Shown here piece by piece: positions 19,201 to 27,628 of a stretch of DNA of 64,000 nucleotides. Below the pieces are notes generated by a model that saw only the letters and a program-made list of their open reading frames with translations, was not told the DNA's origin and searched no databases. Origin of the DNA: Brachyspira pilosicoli P43/6/78 (GTDB lineage Bacteria > Spirochaetota > Brachyspiria > Brachyspirales > Brachyspiraceae); the NCBI RefSeq assembly GCF_000325665.1, contig NC_019908.1, forward strand, positions 744,001-808,000, written 5' to 3'. Position 1 is the stretch's first letter. The number at the start of each line of letters is the position of its first letter. The position numbers and the translations under genes are program-made.

Positions 19201-22200
19201 TATACAAGCTGTCATCTTTCCAAATAGATATGCCGTTTTCAACTTCATCAATTTGTTCTTTTAAATTTGATATTATCTCATTTTTCAAATTGTTTACTTC
19301 TGGTGTAATAGCATCTTCATAAAGCTTTAATATTTTACTTGGGTCTGATAAATTATCTTCAAAATAAGCAACTCTATTATTAATATTATCTCTAAACTCA
19401 TCATTGCTAGAATTTAATTCATCATATAAAGAATAAAGCTTCTCTTTCTCTTCATCAAAATATTCTTTAGAAACACTATTATCTTCTAAAGTATCTATTT
19501 TATATTCTAATGAATACTTAAACTCAGATATCTCTTCAAATAATCTATCAACATCAATTCTTAAATTACCATCAACACCTTCTAAATTATTTTTTAAGAA
19601 ATAAACTTCATTTTCTAACTCATCAAGCTTATTGAAATCTTCTTTTAATGAATTAAATGTATCTTCTAATTTTATTCTCTCCTCTTCTAACTCATTTAAA
19701 GTATCATTATTTTTCAAAGCTTCTAATTCAAATTTAAAATTATCTATTTTATCTAATATAGTATTTTTTTCATCTTCCATAGTATTTTTTATATTAGAAA
19801 TCATACTCTCAGAATCTGATACTCTATTAAATATCTCTTTAGTAAACATATCAAATGATTCTTCAAATTGACTTTTTAATTCCTCAAAAATACTTGGAAT
19901 ATCTGATTTTTTAGCTTCTAAAATAGTATCTTTGAAATTAGCAAACTCTTCTCTTAATGCTTCAACATGCTCATCGCTTAGTACTGCACTTTCTATACTT
20001 AAGAACTTATCTTCAAAAGATTTATTTAAAGCTTCATATCCTTCTTTAAGTTCTGATATTTTTGAATCAATATACTCATAGAATAATTTTTCTTTATCAT
20101 CTAATTTAGATATCTGTTCAGCATAATCATTTAATTTGCTCTCTACAATAGATATTCTTTCATTTTGATTAAGAGCATTTTCATTTATTTTATTTATAGT
20201 ATCATTCAAATTAGAATTAAGCTCATCAAAACTAGCTTTTATTATATTATCCAATTCTTCTTTTGCTTTGTTTAATATATCAAGCTTATCTTCTAATTTA
20301 GAATCAATATTATTTAAATATTCTTGTAAATACTCATCAATATAATTCTTTTGAGACTCTGCATTCTCTTCTTTAAGATTTTCTAATTCATCTTTTAAAT
20401 TATTAGAATACTCTTCTAAATATTCATTAATATAATTTTTATCTGCTTCTGTATTTTCTTCTTTAAGAGAATCTAGTTCATTTTTCAAGTTATTAGAATA
20501 CTCTTCTAATAGAGATACTGAATTATTATAAACTTCTTCTAAATCTTTTACATAATTCTCATAGCTATTTTTAACTTCTTCACTAATTTTGTTTAGAGTA
20601 TCGGCACTTAACTCTGCACTATTAGCTTCTATAGTGTTTATCTCTGCCTTATAATTATTAACAGCTTCGTTTAAACTATTATAAAAGTTCTCTAAATCTC
20701 TGCTTACCTCATTGCTTATCTTATCATCAAATACTGACAATTTATTTTCTATATCTTTAACTCTATCTTCTAATCTGTCATATATAACTTTTTCTTTTGA
20801 TTCTAACTCATTCATTATAGAAGATAATAGCTCTTCTTTTTTGCTGTCTGTATCTTTTATATAAGACTCAATACTATTTTTTGCCTCTTCCAACTCAGAC
20901 AATAATCTATTAATATCGCCTTCTTTGTAATTATCTACGCTTGATGACAAATTATCTACTTTAGCTCTTAACTCTTCTAAATAATTTTCAAACTCAAGCT
21001 CTCTTTCATATTTAATATTTTCTAACTCTTCTCTTAAGTCTGATGAATACAAGCTTCTTATTCTTGCACTGTCTGACCAAGTATCTTCAAAATACTCTAC
21101 TCTTCTCTCTAATCTGTCTCTAAACTCTTTATTGTCTTTCTCTAAATTATCAAATAAATCATTTAGTTTTGATAACTCTTCATTAAATAAATCTTTTACT
21201 TTGCTGTCATTACTTAATGAATTAATATTATTTTCTATACCAGATAACTTATCTTCTAAATCTTTTCTGTAATTTGAAATACTATTTTCTAACTCTAATG
21301 ATTTGTTAATAGCTTTATCAACATCTTCTTTGAAACTGCTTAATCTATTATCAAAATCATTTACATTTCCATTAACACTTTCAAAATTGTTATTCAATAC
21401 TTCAAAGTTAGATGATATTGTATCTAAATTAGCAGATACATTCTCATTATTCAATGATAATTCTTCAATGCTGCCATTTAATTTATCTATTTCTAAATGA
21501 ACATCATTATATTCTTTTTTAAGTTCATCTATTGATGCATTTATTGAAGATAATAATGAACCATCTAATTCTGATACGCTATCTCTCAATTCATTTAAAC
21601 TGCTTTCTAATTCATCAAACTTAGATAACTCTTCTCTTATACCATTGAAAGAATCTTCTAATGATAACTTATAATCTAATAACTCATTTAATCTTTCATC
21701 ATTATGAACATTCTCTACCTCTAAGCGAAGGGCATCTAATTCTTCTAATAAAAGATTCTTATCGCTTGATAACATATCTTTTATATAGTTTATATCGCTG
21801 TCTGTATCATTTAGTCTGTTTAATAACTCGCTGCTAAACTCTTCAAATCCTCTTTCTAATTTCTCTCTCTCTTCTTCAAATAAACTATATAACTCATTAT
21901 TATCACTAACTGATGATACATCGCCTTTTAATGATAAATAATCATCTCTAAGACTTTCCAATTGAGAGATTAATTCATCTTTTTCTTTGCTCTGTAAATC
22001 TATTACTTCATCTCTATCTAAAATACTTTTCTTAACTAAATCTAAAGCTTCCTCAAAATCTACACTCAACTCTTTATATTGACTGCGTACTGAAGATATA
22101 TCATTATCTAAACTGTTTCTTATATTAGATATCTCTTCTTCTAATTTGCTATTAATACTATTTATGCGTGAATCCAATTCTTCTACATAATCTTTATTAA

Positions 22201-25200
22201 ACAACTTGCCAAAATCTTCTTCTAGCTTGCTTAATTTCTCTACATTTGCAAGAAGCTTATCATTAATATCTTTCTCTATTGATATTAATTTCTCTTCTGC
22301 TAAGCTATTTACTTTAGATAATGATTCTTCTATGCGACTATTAAGATTTTCAAAAGAACTGTTTAAGATATTATCTAATTCTTTTTTGCTCTCTTCTAAT
22401 ACTAATAACTTCTCTTCTAATCTGCTGTCTAAATTATTTGAATACTCTTCTAAATATTCATTAATATAATTTTTATCTGCTTCTGTATTTTCTTCTTTAA
22501 GAGAATCTAGCTCATCTTTTAAGTTATTAGAATATTCTTCTAATAGAGATACTGAATTATTATAAACTTCTTCTAAGTCTTTTACATAATTCTCATAGCT
22601 ATTTTTAATTTCTTCACTTATTCTATTTATAGCATCTGTACTTAACTCTGCACTATTAGCTTCTATAGTGTTTATCTCTGCCTTATAATTATTAACAGCT
22701 TCGTTTAAACTATTATAGAAGTTCTCTAAGTCTCTGCTTACTTCATTGCTCACCTTATTATCGAGCATTGACAATTTGTTTTCTATATCTTTAACTCTAT
22801 CTTCTAATCTGTCATATATAGCTTTTTCTTTTGATTCTAGCTCATTCATCATAGAAGACAAGAACTCTTCTTTTTTGATATCAGCATCTTTTATATAGCT
22901 ATCAATATTAGATTTAGACTCTTCCAATCTGTCGTGTATAGCTTTTTCTTTTAATTCTAACTCATTCATTATAGAAGATAATAGCTCTTCTTTTTTGCTG
23001 TCTGTATCTTTTATATAAGACTCAATACTATTTTTTGCTTGTTCTAACTCAGACAATAGTCTATTAATATCGCCTTCTTTGTAATTATCTACGCTTGATG
23101 ACAAATTATCTACTTTAGCTCTTAACTCTTCTAAATAATTTTCAAACTCAAGTTCTCTTTCATATTTAATATTTTCTAACTCTTCTCTTAACTCTGCTGA
23201 ATACAAGCTTCTTATTCTTGAACTATCAGACCAAGTATCTTCAAAATATTCTACTCTTCTCTCTAATCTGTCCCTAAACTCTTTATTATCTTTCTCTAAA
23301 TTATCAAATAAATCATTTAGTTTTGATAACTCTTCATTAAATAAATCTTTCACACTGCTATCATTACTTAATGAATTAATATTATTTGTGATACCAGATA
23401 ATTTATCTTCTAAATCTTTTCTGTAATTTGATATACTATTTTCTAACTCTAATGATTTATTAATAGCTTTATCAATATCTTCTTTGAAACTGCTTAATCT
23501 ATTATTAAAATCATTTACATTGCCATTAACACTTTCAAAATTGTTATTCAATACTTCAAAGTTAGATGATATTGTATCTAGATTAGCAGATATATTTTCA
23601 TTATTTGATGTTATATCTTCTATGCTGTTTGATAATCTATTTATATCTGAGTTTAAATTATTTAAATTAACATTGTATCCTTCTAATTGTCTGCCTACAT
23701 TATCTTTTAACTCTTCTAAAGAATTATTAAATGAACCTTCTAATTCTGATACACTGTCTCTTAATTCATTTAAACTGCTTTCTAATTCATCAAACTTAGA
23801 TAACTCTTCTCTTATACCATTGAAAGAATCTTCTAATGATAACTTATAATCTAATAACTCATTTAATCTTTCATCATTATGAACATTCTCTACCTCTAAG
23901 CGAAGGGCATCTAATTCTTCTAATAAAAGATTCTTGTCACTTGATAACATATCTTTTATATAGTTTATATCGCTGTCTGTATCATTTAGTCTATTTAATA
24001 ACTCGCTGCTAAACTCTTCAAATCCTCTTTCTAATTTCTCTCTCTCTTCTTCAAATAAACTATATAACTCATTATTATCACTAACTGATGATACATCGCC
24101 TTTTAATGATAAATAATCATCTCTAAGACTTTCCAATTGAGAGATTAATTCATCTTTCTCTTTGCTCTGTAAATCTATTACTTCATCTCTGTCTAAAATA
24201 CTTTTCTTAACTAAATCTAAAGCTTCCTCAAAATCTACACTCAACTCTTTATATTGACTGCGTACTGAGGATATATCATTATCTAAACTGTTTCTTATAT
24301 TAGATATCTCTTCTTCTAATTTACTATTAATACTATTTATGCGTGAATCCAATTCTTCTACATAATCTTTATTAAACAACTTGCCAAAATCTTCTTCTAG
24401 CTTGCTTAATTTATCTACATTTGCAAGAAGCTTATCATTAATATCTTTCTCTATTGATATTAATTTCTCTTCTGCCAAGCTATTTACCTTAGATAATGAT
24501 TCTTCTATGCGGCTATTAAGATTTTCAAAAGAACTGTTTAAGATATTATCTAATTCTTTTTTGCTCTCTTCTAATACTAATAACTTCTCTTCTAATCTGC
24601 TGTCTAAATTATTTGAATACTCTTCTAAATATTCATTAATATAATTTTTTTCATTATTTAAAAGCTCAGTTTCAGATTCATCTTTAATATTTTCTATCTC
24701 TTTTTTAACATTATCAAGATGTTCATCTAAAGAAGAAACAGCTGTGTTATAAGCATTATCAAGCATTATAGAATACTCTTCATAATCTGCTCTTATGCTA
24801 TCTGACAATGATTTTAAATCTGATATAATAGCTTCTTTTTCATTGCTTCTATGATGTTCTATATTTTTTATCTCTTCGTTATATTTATTAGAAGCATCAT
24901 TTATCATTTTATAAATATTCTCTAAACTGCTTCCTATATCATCATTAATTTTCTTATCTATAGCAGATAATTTATTATCAACATCTATTATCTTTTCATC
25001 TATACGAGAGTAAATTTCTCCCTCTTTAGCTTCCAATTTTTTTAGTATATCAGAAAGCAATTCTTCTTTCTTACTATCTGTATCTTTTATATAAGACTCA
25101 ATACTATTTTTAGCATCATTTAATTGAGATAAAAGTTCATTAATATTTTCATTTTTCCAATCTTCTATACCGCTAGAAATTTCATCTATCTGTGATTTTA

Positions 25201-27628
25201 ACTCATTAATATAAACATCAAATTTTTCATCAGAATATGCTCTAAGATTATTAATCTCTTCTTTTATCTCATTAGCATACATACTTCTAATTTTAGTAGG
25301 GTCAGACCAAGAATCTTCAAAATATTCAATACGTTTCTCTATTCTATTTTTAAACTCTTCATTTCCAGATGATAATTCTTTTAATATATTTTCCATTCTG
25401 TTTTCTATATTATCAGTCTTATCAATTGAATTAGAAAGATTTCCCTTTATATCATACAATTCTTTATTAAGAGTCTCTAAATCTTCTAATAAAGAACTAG
25501 AATCATTAGATATTTTCTCTTCTAAATTATCTTTGAAATCTATCAATTTACTAGATAAAGAAGCAACATCATCTTTTATAGTAGAATCTATTCCTTCCAT
25601 TCTATCCTTTAATGAAATAAAATCTTTTTCTAAATTTTTCACTTTTTCTATATCAGATTTCAAATCATCTAAAGAAGTTTCTAATTGAAGCTTATCTTCA
25701 ACTAAAGCATCTACTCTATTATCAGTTTTTATATCTTCTAAATCTTTTTCTATTAATTCTATTTTTTCTATTAAATGATTTCTCTCTTCAGATAAAACAT
25801 CTTTAATATAGCTTAAATCGCTTTCATTATCAGATATTCTCATAAGAAGATTTTTTGAAAACTCATCAAATATATTTTCTATTCTCTCTCTCTCTTCTTC
25901 CAATAAAGCAGGTATTTCTACTTCATTACTCTTTAATATTTGAGATTTAAAAATTTCAAACTCTTCTTTCATATCATCTAATTGAACATTCAAAGCCTCT
26001 CTTTCAGACTCTTGAATATCATTTAACTCTTCTCTAGACATTATAGAAGATTTTATTTCATCTATAGTTCTATCGAATTCAGTATTTTTAAATGATACAT
26101 CAGATTTTAATTCTTCTAATTCATTATAAATATCATCTTTAAGACTATCTACTAAATTAGAAATATCATTAATGCGTTCAATTTTTTCATTGTATTCATT
26201 AAACATAGATAACATATTTTCATTATTAGAAATCATATTATCTATCTCTTCTTTTAATTTACTATCAAGACCATCTTTATAACTATTAAAACCATCTCTC
26301 AATAATTCTAATGCTTTAGAAAGTTCTAATGTTTGATTACTTACAGCAGAATCAGTATACTCTTTAGCCTTTTCTAATAATTCAGTAACACCATTATAAA
26401 GAGTATTGAAAGAATCATTTAAAGTAGTGTTTATATTATTAACTTTTTCATCTATCTCTAAAGATTTAGTTTTCAAATAATCATCTATATAATTAGCTTC
26501 ATTTTCTAAATGTATTTTTTCAGCATCTTCTCTGTGTTTTTCTATATCATTTTTTAACTCATTAGCATAATCATCAAGAGAAGTTTTTTTATTGTTGTAT
26601 ATTTCTTCTAATATTTTAGTATATTTTTTATAGTCTTTTCTTATATTAGCACCAATATTTTCAACATCAGCTATTATATTAGCATTCTCTTCCAATCTTA
26701 CGCTTTCTATCTCTTTTATTTCATCATTATATTTCTCTATAGCAGCTTCTATTATTTCATTAAGTTCATCTAATTTATTTGAAGCTTCCTCTTCTACACT
26801 ATTAAATGCCTCATCACATTTAGCATTTAAAAACTCTTTTCTCTCTTCAATATAAGATGAAACATTTTGCATTTCAGTATTAACTGCTTTTTTCAAACTA
26901 TCAATATTATCTTTTAAATCATTAACATAAGAATCAGCAGTTTCTAATCTATCATCTATATTATTTTTTAGAGCATCTATATAATAATTAGAATCCTTCT
27001 CTTTAGAATCTATATTAGATTTAAACTCATTAACATAAGAATCAACTGTTTCTAATCTGTCATCTACAACATCTTTCAAAGCACTCAAATATTCATCACT
27101 ATTTTTCTCTATATTATCAATATTCTCTCTCAACTCATTAACATAAGAATCTGTTATATCTAGCTTATCATCTATATTAGATTTTAATTCATCAACATAT
27201 TTATTAATATTCTCTTTCTTTGTTTCTATATCTTCGATTATACTATTTACAGAAGAAACAACTTCATTAGATTTAGCATCAACATTTTCTTTTACACTAT
27301 TAACATAATCAGTTATATCTTTAGTTTTATTTTCTATACTATCTTCCATGTTCTTAGAAGCAAATGCAAGCTCTTCCAACTTAGAAGATAAAGTATCCAT
27401 TTTTATTCTATATTCATCACTAATAATATCAGAATGTTCTTTTAATTGCTCATATTCATTTCTCAAATTATTATAATAATTTTCTAAAGAACCTTTATAT
27501 TCCTTAGTCATAGAATCTAAATCTGATTTACTTTCACTAAACAAATCATCTATTTTATCATTTAATGATTTATACTTATCTTCAATATTTGACAACAAAT
27601 TACTTTCTTTTTCAATTTGCAACATCAT
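13262..27628 (-). CDS. Giant coiled-coil protein, 4788 aa, with C-terminal HTH-like domain
   Basis: A 4788-residue, acidic, Leu/Glu/Lys/Asp/Asn/Ser-rich protein that is almost wholly predicted coiled coil, with no signal peptide or membrane helix. The chain is broken at intervals by a conserved non-coil signature around FED (Phe at residues 770, 1462, 2180, 2756, 3116, 3800). A block of about 720 residues is tandemly duplicated (about 995-1720 and 1721-2400). The last ~45 residues look like a helix-turn-helix (IIINMYKQGWKYDEIVKNTS), as at the end of some spirochaete/Firmicute coiled-coil families. From memory, databases label similar very long proteins SpiroCoCo. ATG overlaps the upstream gene by 17 bases. 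A structural, filament or scaffold role is inferred, not shown. Confidence 0.9.
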   Translation of the reverse strand: MMLQIEKESNLLSNIEDKYKSLNDKIDDLFSESKSDLDSMTKEYKGSLENYYNNLRNEYEQLKEHSDIISDEYRIKMDTLSSKLEELAFASKNMEDSIENKTKDITDYVNSVKENVDAKSNEVVSSVNSIIEDIETKKENINKYVDELKSNIDDKLDITDSYVNELRENIDNIEKNSDEYLSALKDVVDDRLETVDSYVNEFKSNIDSKEKDSNYYIDALKNNIDDRLETADSYVNDLKDNIDSLKKAVNTEMQNVSSYIEERKEFLNAKCDEAFNSVEEEASNKLDELNEIIEAAIEKYNDEIKEIESVRLEENANIIADVENIGANIRKDYKKYTKILEEIYNNKKTSLDDYANELKNDIEKHREDAEKIHLENEANYIDDYLKTKSLEIDEKVNNINTTLNDSFNTLYNGVTELLEKAKEYTDSAVSNQTLELSKALELLRDGFNSYKDGLDSKLKEEIDNMISNNENMLSMFNEYNEKIERINDISNLVDSLKDDIYNELEELKSDVSFKNTEFDRTIDEIKSSIMSREELNDIQESEREALNVQLDDMKEEFEIFKSQILKSNEVEIPALLEEERERIENIFDEFSKNLLMRISDNESDLSYIKDVLSEERNHLIEKIELIEKDLEDIKTDNRVDALVEDKLQLETSLDDLKSDIEKVKNLEKDFISLKDRMEGIDSTIKDDVASLSSKLIDFKDNLEEKISNDSSSLLEDLETLNKELYDIKGNLSNSIDKTDNIENRMENILKELSSGNEEFKNRIEKRIEYFEDSWSDPTKIRSMYANEIKEEINNLRAYSDEKFDVYINELKSQIDEISSGIEDWKNENINELLSQLNDAKNSIESYIKDTDSKKEELLSDILKKLEAKEGEIYSRIDEKIIDVDNKLSAIDKKINDDIGSSLENIYKMINDASNKYNEEIKNIEHHRSNEKEAIISDLKSLSDSIRADYEEYSIMLDNAYNTAVSSLDEHLDNVKKEIENIKDESETELLNNEKNYINEYLEEYSNNLDSRLEEKLLVLEESKKELDNILNSSFENLNSRIEESLSKVNSLAEEKLISIEKDINDKLLANVDKLSKLEEDFGKLFNKDYVEELDSRINSINSKLEEEISNIRNSLDNDISSVRSQYKELSVDFEEALDLVKKSILDRDEVIDLQSKEKDELISQLESLRDDYLSLKGDVSSVSDNNELYSLFEEEREKLERGFEEFSSELLNRLNDTDSDINYIKDMLSSDKNLLLEELDALRLEVENVHNDERLNELLDYKLSLEDSFNGIREELSKFDELESSLNELRDSVSELEGSFNNSLEELKDNVGRQLEGYNVNLNNLNSDINRLSNSIEDITSNNENISANLDTISSNFEVLNNNFESVNGNVNDFNNRLSSFKEDIDKAINKSLELENSISNYRKDLEDKLSGITNNINSLSNDSSVKDLFNEELSKLNDLFDNLEKDNKEFRDRLERRVEYFEDTWSDSSRIRSLYSAELREELENIKYERELEFENYLEELRAKVDNLSSSVDNYKEGDINRLLSELEQAKNSIESYIKDTDSKKEELLSSIMNELELKEKAIHDRLEESKSNIDSYIKDADIKKEEFLSSMMNELESKEKAIYDRLEDRVKDIENKLSMLDNKVSNEVSRDLENFYNSLNEAVNNYKAEINTIEANSAELSTDAINRISEEIKNSYENYVKDLEEVYNNSVSLLEEYSNNLKDELDSLKEENTEADKNYINEYLEEYSNNLDSRLEEKLLVLEESKKELDNILNSSFENLNSRIEESLSKVNSLAEEKLISIEKDINDKLLANVEKLSKLEEDFGKLFNKDYVEELDSRINSINSKLEEEISNIRNSLDNDISSVRSQYKELSVDFEEALDLVKKSILDRDEVIDLQSKEKDELISQLESLRDDYLSLKGDVSSVSDNNELYSLFEEEREKLERGFEEFSSELLNRLNDTDSDINYIKDMLSSDKNLLLEELDALRLEVENVHNDERLNELLDYKLSLEDSFNGIREELSKFDELESSLNELRDSVSELDGSLLSSINASIDELKKEYNDVHLEIDKLNGSIEELSLNNENVSANLDTISSNFEVLNNNFESVNGNVNDFDNRLSSFKEDVDKAINKSLELENSISNYRKDLEDKLSGIENNINSLSNDSKVKDLFNEELSKLNDLFDNLEKDNKEFRDRLERRVEYFEDTWSDSARIRSLYSSDLREELENIKYERELEFENYLEELRAKVDNLSSSVDNYKEGDINRLLSELEEAKNSIESYIKDTDSKKEELLSSIMNELESKEKVIYDRLEDRVKDIENKLSVFDDKISNEVSRDLENFYNSLNEAVNNYKAEINTIEANSAELSADTLNKISEEVKNSYENYVKDLEEVYNNSVSLLEEYSNNLKNELDSLKEENTEADKNYINEYLEEYSNNLKDELENLKEENAESQKNYIDEYLQEYLNNIDSKLEDKLDILNKAKEELDNIIKASFDELNSNLNDTINKINENALNQNERISIVESKLNDYAEQISKLDDKEKLFYEYIDSKISELKEGYEALNKSFEDKFLSIESAVLSDEHVEALREEFANFKDTILEAKKSDIPSIFEELKSQFEESFDMFTKEIFNRVSDSESMISNIKNTMEDEKNTILDKIDNFKFELEALKNNDTLNELEEERIKLEDTFNSLKEDFNKLDELENEVYFLKNNLEGVDGNLRIDVDRLFEEISEFKYSLEYKIDTLEDNSVSKEYFDEEKEKLYSLYDELNSSNDEFRDNINNRVAYFEDNLSDPSKILKLYEDAITPEVNNLKNEIISNLKEQIDEVENGISIWKDDSLYNLLEQLKEAKNNIESFIDSTNDKKESIVDDIVKAVREKIEDRENELNESLESRIDSINDKVSDLESKLTSDINRFNNIITDAIDKYEDELKNIESYRLEESSSIMKDIDDVGKNIISNYESYAKLLNTAYENNSKSLEELCNNLKLEIEKAKLDANRGYIDVYLNDYSSKIDAKLKEQMDSIEKSKESLDNIITDSLSDLNENINNAISKALESSESKINDFINSKELELVNKISSYEDNTISKDELSEELKKIEESFELFKSNNNDIFSTLEEYKTKISSIVDSLSDIEDNNLNFTSRLEKRIEFFEDSWGDGDKIKELYSDFIAEKADSFKSDLEVKFKDSFEEFNLKIDNVEKNFADSINSIIESLDKENLTSNERLESISNTINNLKSDLENKIVSIEEANDKSKLFIDDKLSTFENKMEAFEDRIKDVEDSQHYLNNDITQYVNRLDKVLNDYEEAIDTKINNLKNSLSNGSGHVEHNLISSLELSNELAKDKKELLDSIHELKKDVYETIERKDAQMNEEFSKFKTEIIESIPSMEDISDLFVSEKNNIVNEFEGFKNEILTSNNKNFADMFEEEKNKLIEELDNFKSAIRVEYMSNSDKIDAFKNEYLKNFNEIIDKEKANLYYALNDIRKEFESLKDNSVSLDKFEELMSEYKGNIDNSIDDTKEKLSSNIADKAYVSKLFDEEIANINKTIEEFRKDLEENYSPTDVIAEILSKEQVDFENKLSSLKESILKDIPTLEDISNIFVEEKMSLREEFASFRDDIESKISEEGHFENIEEQYKLDMKNNFAMLQEEVVGNINSYRDNMANDISNFRDEFANKLSFIEELANSLLQERERIALEVEDIRLKYETGTLYSDDAINTIESDRNKLINEFINFRKTILELIREQDEAMKVLNNEKMSIIDNIDELNKKVSLDLISKDDAISLIDEQKKEILDVLENFKGDSIEADFKYMTEELRDDIIKVFEESNEAFRKRIEARIEHFEDAYSEPEKIKEFYRDSIEAEVDNIKESASHILLDITDNVEKVKKHIDDIENEKVKSIIERIDNAQSEIDAIVDTIKVNLKEQENEIRLLSQSQKLISQDIENVRKEREALIEMVKTSDVNINNKIDSLTSAVIEASDNAAERIAEKELEFNRKIKEVEEYIASMEEKIINENNEHLDKSKEAVNNLLASFNESILKETNDLTPHIMKIVNEFVNNEMKKFERFNDVKQAIDEVELTINDKIDDTFKLMNSKLDDTAKELRDNMSSYQDELLSELRNAVNSESERSIEEVKAMHEEELTKLKDMYLETEKYYSDRQERSKEDIVALFENTYKEWQDKINSLYSELESTKESMHSSVDNLLDDLEKAIDAKEEFNKSLEDNKEKLKDVEEKMNNLQNEFSPSIEKLQAIVEEKALELQNKIELYSKDIEEEGNKFKSRLEELSSNAKTSLDSKVVEFDSIIDNVANRINELLEDKNNQFDELRTQYEDISISLLELRESISDAVNEKIKEANSIIEENITNIEESANDKYDKYIDRLNSNMEQTLSLLMNDAKEYVQNAKEEMLKVQSSNLDVYDERLAGMKNIISALEDDIAKYSSEIDARLEDINLKYEDKTNVILKDLDSRTDSLTEKLNDVVNSIDKMLDDKTYDINSEYETLKIQIEKIGKDIDKYMNTVKVFDKAEEMANFIKDDVAKLDVLVNDTKNTVYDMNKTMSEFEELKNMHNTILDYAESIRKEKESLKDTQEKVNMLVEMSEEVQNKFIQIAESNSMIENTQEGIKVVIDIASQIENKLAIINDKEEQANTILEKVNIADNESDDILQRIDTIKSAMLDIEDTRREFSDKMFALDREMAKIDKNDEKVQKFFSKLEELNVIIEEIQNQRENLKYMKKQYEDYDNNIVKNLERAEYFVRYLETLLDNAEKYVNDAGKSLTKRSKTTATKINDKKENIIINMYKQGWKYDEIVKNTSYDRDEVERVIKKWKDESARGY
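20430..22475 (-). repeat. Intragenic tandem duplication, copy 2
   Basis: Second copy of a ~2.1-2.2 kb unit within the giant coiled-coil gene, encoding from NYINEYLEEYSNNLDSRLEE to the next NYINEYLEEYSNN. The segment about 22465-21570 matches 24640-23745 at DNA level with only scattered differences. It lacks a ~38-aa internal segment present in copy 1. Boundaries are approximate. Confidence 0.85.
22476..24650 (-). repeat. Intragenic tandem duplication, copy 1
   Basis: First copy of the duplicated unit. Offset to copy 2 is exactly 2175 bases (725 codons) in the most conserved part. It contains an additional local duplication around 22840-22990 (EESKSNIDSYIKDADIKKEE versus IESYIKDTDSKKEELLSS). 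Near-identity includes third codon positions, so the duplication is recent or kept uniform by gene conversion. Confidence 0.85.

Noticed and set aside
13632-24644. Many long open frames on the plus strand within the giant coiled-coil gene
   Set aside because: They are mirror frames created by its strongly biased Glu/Leu/Ser/Asp/Lys codons; they lack ribosome sites and repeat exactly where the gene repeats.
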